DNA of 9,317 nt from Pseudomonadota bacterium (GTDB lineage: Bacteria; Pseudomonadota; Alphaproteobacteria; Rhizobiales; Beijerinckiaceae), in NCBI GenBank assembly GCA_028876585.1, contig JAGWRL010000312.1, positions 1-9,317 of the forward strand, in the 5' to 3' direction. The position numbers were made by a program, and so were the translations under genes. The notes beneath the pieces were generated by a model. The model searched no databases. It was not told the DNA's origin and worked only from the letters and a program-made list of their open reading frames with translations. Positions 1 to 7,029 of this stretch are shown one piece after another. Within the stretch, counting starts at the first letter, position 1. Each line of letters starts with the position of its first letter.

Positions 1-1010
1 AAACCGCGCCACGCCGCCGGATCGGCCAGAATGGCGGCGAGCCGCTCGGCCAGCGCGTCGGCGTCGCCGGGCGGCACATGCCAGCCGGTCTCGCCGTCGG
101 CGACGACCTCGGTCAGGCCGCCGATCGCGGAGACCAGCGCCGGGCGGCCGTAGGCCATCGCCTCGATCGCGGTGCGGCCGAGCGATTCCGGCAGTTTCGA
201 CGGCGCGACGACGATGTCGGCCCAGCGGTAGATCGGCGCGGTGTCGGCGGCGAAGGGCTCGACGGAGACGACATCGGCGAGCCCCGCCTGCGCCGCCTGC
301 TCGGCCAGCCGCGTCTCCAGGCCGGGGTCCTCGAATGCGCCGCCGACCATGCGCACGCGCAGCCGCGTCGCGTCCAGCCGGCGCAGCGCCGCCAGCAGCA
401 CGTCCTGGCCCTTGATGCGGTTGATGCGCCCGATCAGCGCGACGCGCAGCGGGCGCGATCCGTCATAGCTCGTCGGCTCCGGCGCCGGCGGCGCCTCCAG
501 GCCGTTGTAGATGACGTCGTAGACGCAAGCGGGGGGCGGCGCAAAACTGTCGCGGGTGGCGCGCGAGTTGAAGATCAACCGCGCGCCGCTCGCCAGCGCC
601 AGCGCGCGCAGCACCGTGCGCACCAGGCCGGTCGGGATTTCGTGGATATGCAGCAGCGCCTTGCCGGGAAAGCGCGACGCGGCGATCTGATAATCGAGCA
701 CGACGGAGGTGTTGATATAGATGAGATCGGCCCGCGCCAATCGCCGGCGGGCGCGCAGCAGCGCGGCGGGCAATGTGAATAGGCCGGTCAGCAACAGGCG
801 CGGCAACGCCTTGCGGCGCAGCACGAACAAAGGCTCGAACACGATGCGGTCGGCGAACGGCGTCAGCGCCGCGACGATTGGCCCCTGGCGCGGCAGCACC
901 ACTTCGATCTCGGCCTGCGGATAGGCCTCGCGCAGCGCCGCGACGCTTTCAACAAAACAGCGATCCGAGCCATAGAGCTCGTAGCCCTGATGCACGCAGG
1001 CAATACGCAT
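1..1010 (-). CDS. GT4-family (GT-B fold) glycosyltransferase, 3' end cut by the window edge
   Basis: Probable cytoplasmic glycosyltransferase that moves a sugar from a nucleotide donor to a growing lipid-linked repeat unit; donor and acceptor are unknown. The minus-strand frame is open from an ATG at 1010 to the left edge, giving 336 complete codons with no stop, so the C-terminus is missing. The N-terminal half (MRIACVHQGYELYGSDRC) is the acceptor-side Rossmann domain and has an IHEIPTG motif near residue 123. The donor-side domain begins near residue 188 with LRVALIGRINRIKGQDVLL, a classic GT4 opening. The GT4 EX7E motif is intact as ESLGRTAIE (E275 and E283), followed by MAYGRPALVSAIGGLTEVV. 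Family members are usually about 350 to 400 residues, so probably only a few dozen are lost. The ribosome-binding site is weak. It is divergent from the next glycosyltransferase across a 132-bp spacer. The family call is firm; the substrate cannot be told. Confidence 0.9.
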   Translation of the reverse strand, partial: MRIACVHQGYELYGSDRCFVESVAALREAYPQAEIEVVLPRQGPIVAALTPFADRIVFEPLFVLRRKALPRLLLTGLFTLPAALLRARRRLARADLIYINTSVVLDYQIAASRFPGKALLHIHEIPTGLVRTVLRALALASGARLIFNSRATRDSFAPPPACVYDVIYNGLEAPPAPEPTSYDGSRPLRVALIGRINRIKGQDVLLAALRRLDATRLRVRMVGGAFEDPGLETRLAEQAAQAGLADVVSVEPFAADTAPIYRWADIVVAPSKLPESLGRTAIEAMAYGRPALVSAIGGLTEVVADGETGWHVPPGDADALAERLAAILADPAAWRG

Positions 1011-1077
1011 CTAACAATCCAATCCGCCGCCGACGAGCCCGCCCGCGCAATCCACGTGCCAGGCCTCCCGCTTGCTC

Positions 1078-1094
1078 CTTCTTGGCCCAAGAAG
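1078..1094. repeat. Perfect 17-bp inverted repeat (8-1-8), candidate operator
   Basis: The sequence CTTCTTGGCCCAAGAAG has two perfect 8-bp arms around a single central C. Pairing stops immediately outside the arms (C at 1077 faces C at 1095). It lies in the divergent spacer, 49 bp upstream of the ATG at 1143 and 68 bp from the ATG at 1010. A compact odd-centred dyad like this fits a dimeric regulator site. As RNA it could only form a 7-bp stem with a 3-nt loop and has no T-run after it, so a terminator is less likely. Confidence 0.45.
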
Positions 1095-1122
1095 CCGAAC
1101 GCCGCCTTAAACGGATCGCTTC

Positions 1123-1133
1123 AGGACAGAGGG
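1123..1133 (+). promoter_or_regulatory. Ribosome-binding site that decides the start at 1143
   Basis: AGGA at 1123-1126 and AGAGGG at 1128-1133 are purine-rich and complementary to the 16S 3' end. The second lies 9 nt upstream of the ATG at 1143. They support this ATG over an in-frame ATG at 990, which would lie inside the divergent GT4 gene and add 51 residues unlike the family's N-terminus. Confidence 0.6.
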
Positions 1134-1142
1134 CGCCCCAAA

Positions 1143-2312
1143 ATGAAACATGCCGAGAAAACCCTTCTCATCCTGGGAACGCGCGGGATCCCCGCCAACC
1201 ACGGCGGCTTTGAGACCTTCGCGGAACACTATGCGTTGTTTCTGGCCGAGCGCGGCTGGAACGTCAGCGTCTATTGCCAGGAGGATGTCGATGCGGCGCC
1301 GCAGCCGGTGCGCACCGACGTCTGGCGCGGCGTCCAGCGCATTTTCATCCAGACCGCGCGCAAGGGCGGCTTGGGGGCGCTCGATTTCGATCTCAAATGC
1401 GTGCGCGACGCGCTGAAGCGGCCGGGCGTCTGTCTGGTGCTGGGCTATAACGGCGCGGCGTTCCTGCCGGCGCTGCGGCTCGCCGGGCGCAAAATCTTAA
1501 CCAACATGGACGGAATCGAGTGGAAGCGGCCGAAATGGCCGTTGGCCGTGCGCGCCTGGTTCTTCGTCAACGAATGGATCGCCGCCTGGACCTCGCAGCG
1601 CCTGATCGCCGATCATCCCGCCATCGCCGATCATCTGGCGACGCGCCGGCCGCGCTCGGCGGCGGTGGTCATTCCCTATGGCGCCGATCCGGTGCCCGGC
1701 GCGCCGATCGGCCCGGTGCTGAAGCTCGGCCTGGAGCCGAACAAATATCTGATCTCGATCGCCCGCATCGAGCCCGACAACAATATCGCGACGATGGTGC
1801 GCGCCTTCTCCGCCAGGAAGCGCGGCATGAAGCTGGTCGTGCTCGGCAAGCTGGAGAAGGGCAATGCCTATCACGACGAGGTGCGCGCCTCGGCGAGCGA
1901 CGAGGTCGTGTTTCCCGGCGCGATCTACGAGCCGGCTTTGGTGCGCGCGCTGCGCTTCCACGCCCGCGCCTATATGCACGGCCACACCGTCGGCGGCACC
2001 AACCCTTCGCTAGTCGAGGCGCTATGGGCCGGCAATGCGGTGGTGGCGCATGACAATGCCTATAACCGATGGACGGCGGGCGCGGCGGCGGTGACGTTCA
2101 CCGACGAGGCGAGCTGCGCGGCGACGATCGCGCGCGTGATCGCCGATGACGCGCTGGTGGCGCGGCTCGGCGCCGAGGCGCGCGCGCGCGCGGCCGAGGC
2201 GTTCCAGTGGCGCGACGTGTTGGTGGCTTACGAGCGCGAGTGTCTGGCGATCGGCGCGCCGCGCGGCGCGCGTCCCGAGCAGATGCAGCCCGCCACGCCG
2301 CGATGGATCTGA
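1143..2312 (+). CDS. DUF1972-type GT4 glycosyltransferase (rhamnosyltransferase-like)
   Basis: Predicted cytoplasmic GT-B glycosyltransferase of the DUF1972/GT4 group, whose members often add rhamnose or a related sugar in exopolysaccharide or O-antigen assembly. The 389-residue product is a normal length. The N-terminus carries the DUF1972 hallmark GTRGIPANHGGFET at residues 12-25. Further family motifs are LGYNGAAF (100-107), NMDGIEWKRPKW (121-132), IPYGAD (177-182) and GGTNPSLVEALWAGNAV (284-300). The usual EX7E first glutamate is absent and only E292 is present, which is typical of this subgroup. The start at 1143 is chosen because the protein then begins MKHAEKTLLILGTRG, as family members do, and a good ribosome-binding site precedes it. 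Its stop overlaps the GH5 start by 10 bp (2303-2312), implying one transcript and translational coupling. Sugar specificity cannot be told. Confidence 0.92.
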   Translation: MKHAEKTLLILGTRGIPANHGGFETFAEHYALFLAERGWNVSVYCQEDVDAAPQPVRTDVWRGVQRIFIQTARKGGLGALDFDLKCVRDALKRPGVCLVLGYNGAAFLPALRLAGRKILTNMDGIEWKRPKWPLAVRAWFFVNEWIAAWTSQRLIADHPAIADHLATRRPRSAAVVIPYGADPVPGAPIGPVLKLGLEPNKYLISIARIEPDNNIATMVRAFSARKRGMKLVVLGKLEKGNAYHDEVRASASDEVVFPGAIYEPALVRALRFHARAYMHGHTVGGTNPSLVEALWAGNAVVAHDNAYNRWTAGAAAVTFTDEASCAATIARVIADDALVARLGAEARARAAEAFQWRDVLVAYERECLAIGAPRGARPEQMQPATPRWI

Positions 2313-3520
2313 TCTCACGCCGCGCCGCGCTCATCGGCGCTGGCGCGACGCTCGCCGCTTCGCTGGCGCGCGCGGCCCCGGCGCCGCTCCGCCTGCGCCG
2401 CGGCGTCAATGCGTTTCCGTGGTTTCAGTTGACGCGGGAATATCCCGCGCCGCGCCGCGATTACGCGTCGCCGCCGTTTCAGCCGAGCCGGCCGGTTCCC
2501 TCGCCGCGCGATCTGGCGGCGCTGCGCGCGGCCGGCTTCGATTTCCTGCGCCTGCCGGTCGATCCCGGCCCGCTGCTGGCGGCGGGCGAGGCGGAAAGGA
2601 ACGCGCTGATCGATCAGGTGCTGGGCGCGGTCGCGCTTTGCCTGAAGGCCGACCTCAGCGTGGTGGTCAACCTGCAAGCCAACGCCGCCACGCATTACTG
2701 GACGCCGGCGCGCATGACGGCTTCAACCGAGGCGCCGGAATTTCCCGCCTATCTCGCGTTGGTTGAGGCGATCGCGGCGCGGCTGCCGGCGCGCGCGGCG
2801 CTGGAGCCGATCAACGAACCGATCGGCGGCTGCGCCTCCGCGCAAACCCGCGCGGTGCGCGAGGCGCTGCTGGCGCGGGCGCGCAAGGCCGCGCCGGATC
2901 TGACGCTGATCGCCTCGGGCGGCTGCGGCGGCCTGATACAGGGGCTGGCCGATTTCGATCCCGCCTCGGTCGCCCGCTTCGCGCCGCTGCTCTACACTTT
3001 CCACTTCTACGAGCCTTATCTGTTCACCCATCAGGGCGCGCCGTGGATGGGCGAGCGGCTCTATCACACGCTGACCGGCGTGCCCTGGCCGGGCGCGGCC
3101 GGCTCCTACGAACAAACGATGCGCGAGACGCGGGCGCGCATCGACGCCTTGCCCGAAGCGCAGCGGGCGGGCGTGCTGGCGGAAACCGAGAAGGTGATGC
3201 AAGTCTATTTCGACGCCAACCCGGCGCGCCCGTTCATCGACGGCTACCTCGGCGCCGCCGCGCAATGGGCGAAGCGAAACGGCGTGCCGACCCATCAGGT
3301 GCTGCTGGGCGAATTCGGCGCGTTGCGCAAAGATGCGCGCTACGCCGGCGCGCGCGCGCCCGACCGCGCCCGCTATGTCAAGGATGTGCGCGAGAGCGCG
3401 GAGAGTTTTGGCTTTCCCTGGGCGTTCTGGTGTCTGTTCGACGGCATGGGCCTGATGGACGAGCGCGAGCGCACGCTCGATCCCGCCATCCTCGGCGCGC
3501 TGGGGTTGAGCGCGCGCTGA
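2303..3520 (+). CDS. Tat-exported GH5 glycoside hydrolase (cellulase-family)
   Basis: Retaining endo-type glycoside hydrolase with a predicted (beta/alpha)8 barrel, probably acting in the periplasm on the polymer made by this locus. The 405-residue product starts MDLISRRAALIGAGATLAAS, a twin-arginine signal (R6, R7) followed by a hydrophobic stretch and a likely cut near ALARA/APAP at residue 24-25. The acid/base glutamate is E172 in LEPINEP and the nucleophile is E337 in LLGEFGAL. H234 lies in the conserved FHFYEP segment, followed by FTHQGAPW, and W419-type aromatic cleft residues appear in the WAFWCLFDG stretch near the C-terminus. The ATG at 2303 is preferred over an upstream in-frame start because it gives the signal peptide directly and overlaps the preceding stop. 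Glycanases in polysaccharide loci commonly trim or clear polymer (compare BcsZ, PslG). Its last 148 bp lie antisense to the polymerase gene. Substrate is unknown. Confidence 0.9.
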   Translation: MDLISRRAALIGAGATLAASLARAAPAPLRLRRGVNAFPWFQLTREYPAPRRDYASPPFQPSRPVPSPRDLAALRAAGFDFLRLPVDPGPLLAAGEAERNALIDQVLGAVALCLKADLSVVVNLQANAATHYWTPARMTASTEAPEFPAYLALVEAIAARLPARAALEPINEPIGGCASAQTRAVREALLARARKAAPDLTLIASGGCGGLIQGLADFDPASVARFAPLLYTFHFYEPYLFTHQGAPWMGERLYHTLTGVPWPGAAGSYEQTMRETRARIDALPEAQRAGVLAETEKVMQVYFDANPARPFIDGYLGAAAQWAKRNGVPTHQVLLGEFGALRKDARYAGARAPDRARYVKDVRESAESFGFPWAFWCLFDGMGLMDERERTLDPAILGALGLSAR

Positions 3521-4758
3521 GCCGTCGCGGCGGCGCGCAGATGCGGAAACGCGCAGACGAATATCAGCACGAGCTTGTCGAGAAAGTTGGTCTTGACCGA
3601 AATGCTCTCGGAGGCGTTGAGCAGCACCGCCATCGCCAGCGCCGGCCCGATCACGCCCAGGCCGCGACCTTTCAACAACTCGCGGAAGAACCAGACGAGG
3701 CTGCCGAACACCAGCGCCATCACGAAGCCGCCCTGATAGAGCGTCATGCGCACGAACGGGTTCTCGACGCCCTGCTCCAATCCGAAATGCCGGCGCAGGC
3801 TCTCCACCTGCTCGACGTCGGGGCCGACGATCAATTCAAGAATCGTGAACGGGCGCAGCATCTCGAACATGATGACGCGCGTCGCGGCGCTGCCGTTGTC
3901 GTCGGCGAAGCGCATCAGCAACGTGTCGGCGATGCCTGAATCGAGCGCGACCATCACGCCCAGCGCCAGCAATGGAATCGCGGCGCACGCCGCCGCCGCC
4001 GCGAGGAGCGAAACCCGGCCGCGCCGCAGCGTGGCGAAGCCGTGGCGCAGCGCATAAAGCGGCGCCAGCGCCAGCGTGACGACGATGGCGGTGCGGCCGC
4101 CGAACACCGCCAGCGCGGCGAATTGCAGTAGAATCAACCCGGCGCGCAGCCAGAACTTCAGGTCTTTCGCGCCGCCGAGCAGCGACAATACATAGACCGC
4201 GGTCAGCGCGGCGTTGATCAGCGGGTGGCCCTGCAAGGCGGTCGAGCGGGTGTCTTCGAGATGAGCGACGCCGTCGAGGCGATAGGGAAACACCAGCGTG
4301 TGGCTCGCGAATTCGCCGAGCGCCATCAGCGCGTTGATCGTCATCACGACATGCAGCGCGCGCGACAGCGGGGCGAGATCGGCCGCGTCGAAATCGTCGA
4401 GCAAGAGCGCGAACGCCGCCGGGCCGCCGAACGTGTCAACCAGACCGGCCATGCCGGGGCCGGAGCGCAGCAGCGTGATCGCGACCAGCAGCGTCGTCAG
4501 CGTCAGCAACCAGGCGGCGGCCGGGCGGGTGGCGAACTTGCGCTCGACATAGGCGATCGGCAGGCCGGTTTGCAGCGCGCGCCAGAGCAGCGCGGCGAAG
4601 ATGAAATAGGTGAAGGGATGGATCTTGGTCAGCGGGTTGCCGGTCAACCCGTCATAGTTGTAGCCGAGATGCCACAATAGGCCGCCCGACACCGCCAGCA
4701 GCACGACGGCGGCGACGAGCGTCGCTCTCTTCAGGCGTCGCGTCGGCGCCGGCGTCAC
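3373..4758 (-). CDS. VpsF-like, Wzy-type polysaccharide polymerase (multi-pass membrane protein)
   Basis: Predicted inner-membrane protein that joins lipid-linked repeat units at the periplasmic face, like Wzy/O-antigen ligase superfamily polymerases. The 461-residue frame has about ten hydrophobic segments, including near residues 12-30, 48-62, 82-97, 134-147, 181-195, 203-235, 249-271, 341-358, 366-380 and 393-405. The segment GYNYDGLTGNPLTKIHP (32-48), QGHPLINA (176-183) and FGGRTAIV (219-226) resemble the VpsF family as I remember it. The start is a GTG at 4758 whose bases form GTGA with the stop of the upstream Wzc-like gene, so translation is probably coupled. Residues 414-461 are encoded antisense to the GH5 gene; this tail is polar, rich in Ser, Arg and Pro, and lies after the last membrane segment, so it looks like read-through. 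Polymerase role is inferred from family and context. Confidence 0.85.
   Translation of the reverse strand: MTPAPTRRLKRATLVAAVVLLAVSGGLLWHLGYNYDGLTGNPLTKIHPFTYFIFAALLWRALQTGLPIAYVERKFATRPAAAWLLTLTTLLVAITLLRSGPGMAGLVDTFGGPAAFALLLDDFDAADLAPLSRALHVVMTINALMALGEFASHTLVFPYRLDGVAHLEDTRSTALQGHPLINAALTAVYVLSLLGGAKDLKFWLRAGLILLQFAALAVFGGRTAIVVTLALAPLYALRHGFATLRRGRVSLLAAAAACAAIPLLALGVMVALDSGIADTLLMRFADDNGSAATRVIMFEMLRPFTILELIVGPDVEQVESLRRHFGLEQGVENPFVRMTLYQGGFVMALVFGSLVWFFRELLKGRGLGVIGPALAMAVLLNASESISVKTNFLDKLVLIFVCAFPHLRAAATAQRALNPSAPRMAGSSVRSRSSIRPMPSNRHQNAQGKPKLSALSRTSLT
4755..4758 (-). other. GTGA stop/start overlap coupling the co-polymerase to the polymerase
   Basis: On the minus strand the four bases read GTGA: GTG (4758-4756) starts the polymerase and TGA (4757-4755) ends the Wzc-like protein. 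No clear ribosome-binding site precedes the GTG, which fits re-initiation by ribosomes finishing the upstream gene and balanced output of the two partners. Confidence 0.8.
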
Positions 4759-6857
4759 GCGGGTTCGCCGCGATCAACCAACGCGACGCCGTCGAAATCG
4801 GCCCCCGCCGCGGCGGCGGCGTCGATCTCGCCCGCGATCTCGGCCTGTTGCTGACCGATCGCGGCCACCAGCAGCACGAAATCGGCTTGCGCGGCGAGCG
4901 GCGCGAGGCGATGGTTGTCGCTCATCGCGCCGCCGTCGATCACCACGAGATCGTAGCAGCGCCGCACCCGCCGCAGCCGGAACGCGTCGGTTCCCGCGCG
5001 CGCCGACCAATCGACCGGGTCCTGGCCGCCATTGGCGAGCCGCACGAAGCGCTCGCCGGGTTCGCGATAGGCGAGGTCGGCGATCGATTGTTCGCCGCGC
5101 AGCAATTCGGTCAGGCCGGCGCGGTCGGAGCCGGCGTCGTCGCGCAGGTCGCCGTCGATCAGCAGGATTTCGCGCTTTCCCGCGCCCGCCAGCGCGGCGA
5201 TTCGCTCGGCCAGGCGCGCGCGCTCGGCCGCCGCCGCCGGCGCCGAGGTCAGATAGAGACAGCGCCCGATCACGGGGCCGCCGCCGGCCTCGCCGTCGCT
5301 CAAGGCGCGCAACAGCTTGCGCGCCACGACGTCGGCGCTGGAGCGGGCCGGCTTGACCCCGGCCGCGAGGTCGCGCCCGGCGATGATCCCGAGCACCGGC
5401 GCGCCGGCGAGATCGCGCGCCTGGCGCGGCGTCAGCAGGGTCGGGCGGATATATTCATGCGCGAGGCTGGCGCTGGCGCCCAGACTCATGCCTAAGAAGC
5501 CGGCGCCGAGCAGCAGCAACAGCGTCGGCGGCCAGCTTTTCTGCAACGGCGGCAGCGCGCGGGTGATGACGCGGGCGTTGGTGGTGTCGACGTTGGAGGC
5601 CTCCATCGTCTCCTTGGCGCGCAGCAGGAACGCCTGATAGATCGAGCGCGCCGCGTCCGCCTGGCGCTGCAATTCGCGCAGATGCACGTCGGCTTTGTCG
5701 TCGTCGAGCGATTTCACTTTCATGCCGGCGAGTTTCTTCGACAACGCCGTCTCGTCGTCTTTCGCGCGCGCGTAATCGGCTTCCGCCGCCTGCCGCAGCC
5801 GCTGCGTTTCCTTGGCGATCAGGCCGCGCACTTCACGCAGCGATTGTTCGAGCGAGGCGATCTCGGGATGCAGCGGCCCGAGCTGCTTGCTGGCGCTCGC
5901 CACCTTCTCGACGATGGCGCTCTCGCGGTCGCGCAGCCGCACCATCGCGCCCGACGCCATCGCCTCCGGCGTGCCCTGGGCGCCGGGATCGCGGCGCAAC
6001 TGGTCGAGCTGCGCCTTCAGCGAGGCGGCGCGGTTCTGCGCGGCGGAGAGCAGGGCGGTGGTCTGGTTGATCTCCTGATCGCTGACGAGCTGGCCGGAGG
6101 AGACGACGAAACCGTTGGCGGCGCGATAGTCGGCGACCGCGTTTTCCGCGTCCTTCAGGTTCGCGTGCAATTCGCCGAGCCGGCCCGCCAGCGCCTTGGA
6201 GGCGTCGCGGCCGGCGTCGGAGCGCGCATCCGCCTGATCGGCGAGATAGGCGTCGGCGATGGCGTTGGCGATTTCGGACGCCTTGGCCGGGGTCTTGGCG
6301 CTGACCGAGAGATCGAGCACCAGCACCTTGTCGGCGCGCTTGACCGTCATGTGCCTGCGCAGCGTTTGCAGCGTGCGCGCCTTCAGCCGCTCGCTTTCCG
6401 CCGCCGCGTCGGGCGCCTTGCCGAGCGCGGAGAACACGCGCGAGATCGCGCCCAACAGGCCGCTGCCGTTGAACTCGGAATCGTTTTCCAGATGCGTCGC
6501 CGCGATCGCGCGCAGCAGCACGCCGCTCGATTGCAGCACGCTGCCCTGGCTCTCGACCTGGGTCAGGCCGCCGTCGGCGGCGATCGCGCTCGGGTTGACG
6601 TCGTTGCCCACCACCTGCTTGTCGCGCGGGTCGACGAGGATTTGCGCGACCGCCGTATATTGCGGCGTGGCGAGCAGGCTGTAGCCGAGCGTCGTGAGCA
6701 GCGCGAGGCCGGTCGCGGCGGCGATCCACTTGCGCCGCCGCCACAGGATGCGCCCGATCAACGCGGTCTCCACCTCGCCATCCGCGCGCAAGCTCGGCTC
6801 GGACCGCGCCGGCGGCGCCAGCGTCACTATCTCTGGCGTGGCGATTTCTGCCCGCAT
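4755..6857 (-). CDS. GumC/Wzc/ExoP-type polysaccharide co-polymerase with a degenerate BY-kinase domain
   Basis: Inner-membrane chain-length regulator and export partner of a Wzy polymerase; 700 residues, the usual length for a Wzz domain fused to a cytoplasmic BY-kinase domain. TM1 spans about residues 44-62. The periplasmic Wzz part follows (QYTAVAQILVDPRDKQVVG, 66-84) with long coiled-coil stretches around 215-290 and 305-420. The proline-rich motif PPLQKSWPP (436-444) leads into TM2 (about 445-466). The cytoplasmic domain (about 505-690) keeps a Walker A'-like ILLIDGDLRD (D568, D570) and a Walker B-like DLVVIDGG (636-643). The Walker A P-loop, normally GEGKS/T after TSxxP, is replaced by TSAPAAAAER (537-546) with no lysine or Ser/Thr. 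The C-terminus has no tyrosine cluster. ATP binding and autophosphorylation are therefore doubtful. It is first in a two-gene operon with the polymerase, reading away from the 6858-7029 spacer; the start has only a weak GAGA site upstream. Confidence 0.92.
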   Translation of the reverse strand: MRAEIATPEIVTLAPPARSEPSLRADGEVETALIGRILWRRRKWIAAATGLALLTTLGYSLLATPQYTAVAQILVDPRDKQVVGNDVNPSAIAADGGLTQVESQGSVLQSSGVLLRAIAATHLENDSEFNGSGLLGAISRVFSALGKAPDAAAESERLKARTLQTLRRHMTVKRADKVLVLDLSVSAKTPAKASEIANAIADAYLADQADARSDAGRDASKALAGRLGELHANLKDAENAVADYRAANGFVVSSGQLVSDQEINQTTALLSAAQNRAASLKAQLDQLRRDPGAQGTPEAMASGAMVRLRDRESAIVEKVASASKQLGPLHPEIASLEQSLREVRGLIAKETQRLRQAAEADYARAKDDETALSKKLAGMKVKSLDDDKADVHLRELQRQADAARSIYQAFLLRAKETMEASNVDTTNARVITRALPPLQKSWPPTLLLLLGAGFLGMSLGASASLAHEYIRPTLLTPRQARDLAGAPVLGIIAGRDLAAGVKPARSSADVVARKLLRALSDGEAGGGPVIGRCLYLTSAPAAAAERARLAERIAALAGAGKREILLIDGDLRDDAGSDRAGLTELLRGEQSIADLAYREPGERFVRLANGGQDPVDWSARAGTDAFRLRRVRRCYDLVVIDGGAMSDNHRLAPLAAQADFVLLVAAIGQQQAEIAGEIDAAAAAGADFDGVALVDRGEPA

Positions 6858-7029
6858 TCACCCGTCTCGTTCGCTTGGTCGCCTCAGAGGGAAGCCGATG
6901 CGCGCGCCGCGCCTTAGCGTCTTGGCAGCATCCCATTAACAACGCATTTACGTTAACAAACGGCGCCCCTCGGCTTTGGCTGAATTCTTGCCGGAGCCGC
7001 GCTAGATTGGCGCGTCCGAGAGCCCGGTG
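6858..7029. promoter_or_regulatory. Divergent promoter region between the co-polymerase and the GINT1-N-like gene
   Basis: This 172-bp spacer separates the 5' ends of two divergent genes and so must hold promoters for both. Its middle (about 6931-6960) is strikingly AT-rich for the window and carries a repeated heptamer, listed separately. A -10-like TAGATT at 7003-7008 sits 21 bp before the ATG at 7030, but no well-spaced -35 was found. I could not settle a promoter on either strand. Confidence 0.5.
6936..6959. repeat. AT-rich direct repeat TTAACAA x2, 17-bp period, with an embedded TTAAC/GTTAA inverted repeat
   Basis: TTAACAA occurs at 6936-6942 and again at 6953-6959, so the minus strand reads TTGTTAA twice. 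The same bases also form an inverted pair, TTAAC at 6936-6940 and GTTAA at 6952-6956, with an 11-nt spacer. In DNA this GC-rich, an AT-rich doublet placed between divergent genes suggests a regulator site or promoter elements. The function is inference. Confidence 0.4.

Larger units (their letters stand above)
1011..1142. promoter_or_regulatory. Divergent intergenic region between two glycosyltransferase genes
   Basis: This 132-bp spacer must hold the 5' signals of both the minus-strand GT4 gene and the plus-strand DUF1972-type gene. It contains a perfect 17-bp dyad at 1078-1094, listed separately. A tentative plus-strand promoter is TTGGCC at 1082-1087 and CTTAAA at 1106-1111, spaced 18 bp, which would place the -35 element inside the dyad. 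This match is weak in such GC-rich DNA and is inference only. No convincing minus-strand promoter was seen. Confidence 0.4.

Noticed and set aside
78..782. Plus-strand 234-codon open frame antisense to the first glycosyltransferase
   Set aside because: Its product is Arg/Gln/Ala-rich without a domain, while the minus-strand frame encodes a complete GT4 motif set. It is a GC-rich shadow.
3043..3939. Plus-strand 298-codon frame spanning the GH5/polymerase junction, considered as a gene across the overlap
   Set aside because: It is out of frame with GH5 and antisense to the polymerase, and its product is low-complexity with no membrane or catalytic motif.
5682..6917. Plus-strand 411-codon open frame antisense to the co-polymerase
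   Set aside because: Low-complexity Arg/Gly/Leu-rich product. The minus-strand frame has clear Wzz features, and long antisense frames are expected at this G+C.
6936..6956. Possible CtrA box (TTAA-N7-TTAA)
   Set aside because: The two TTAA elements are 13 bp apart rather than 7, and the flanking bases do not match the TTAACCAT half-site.
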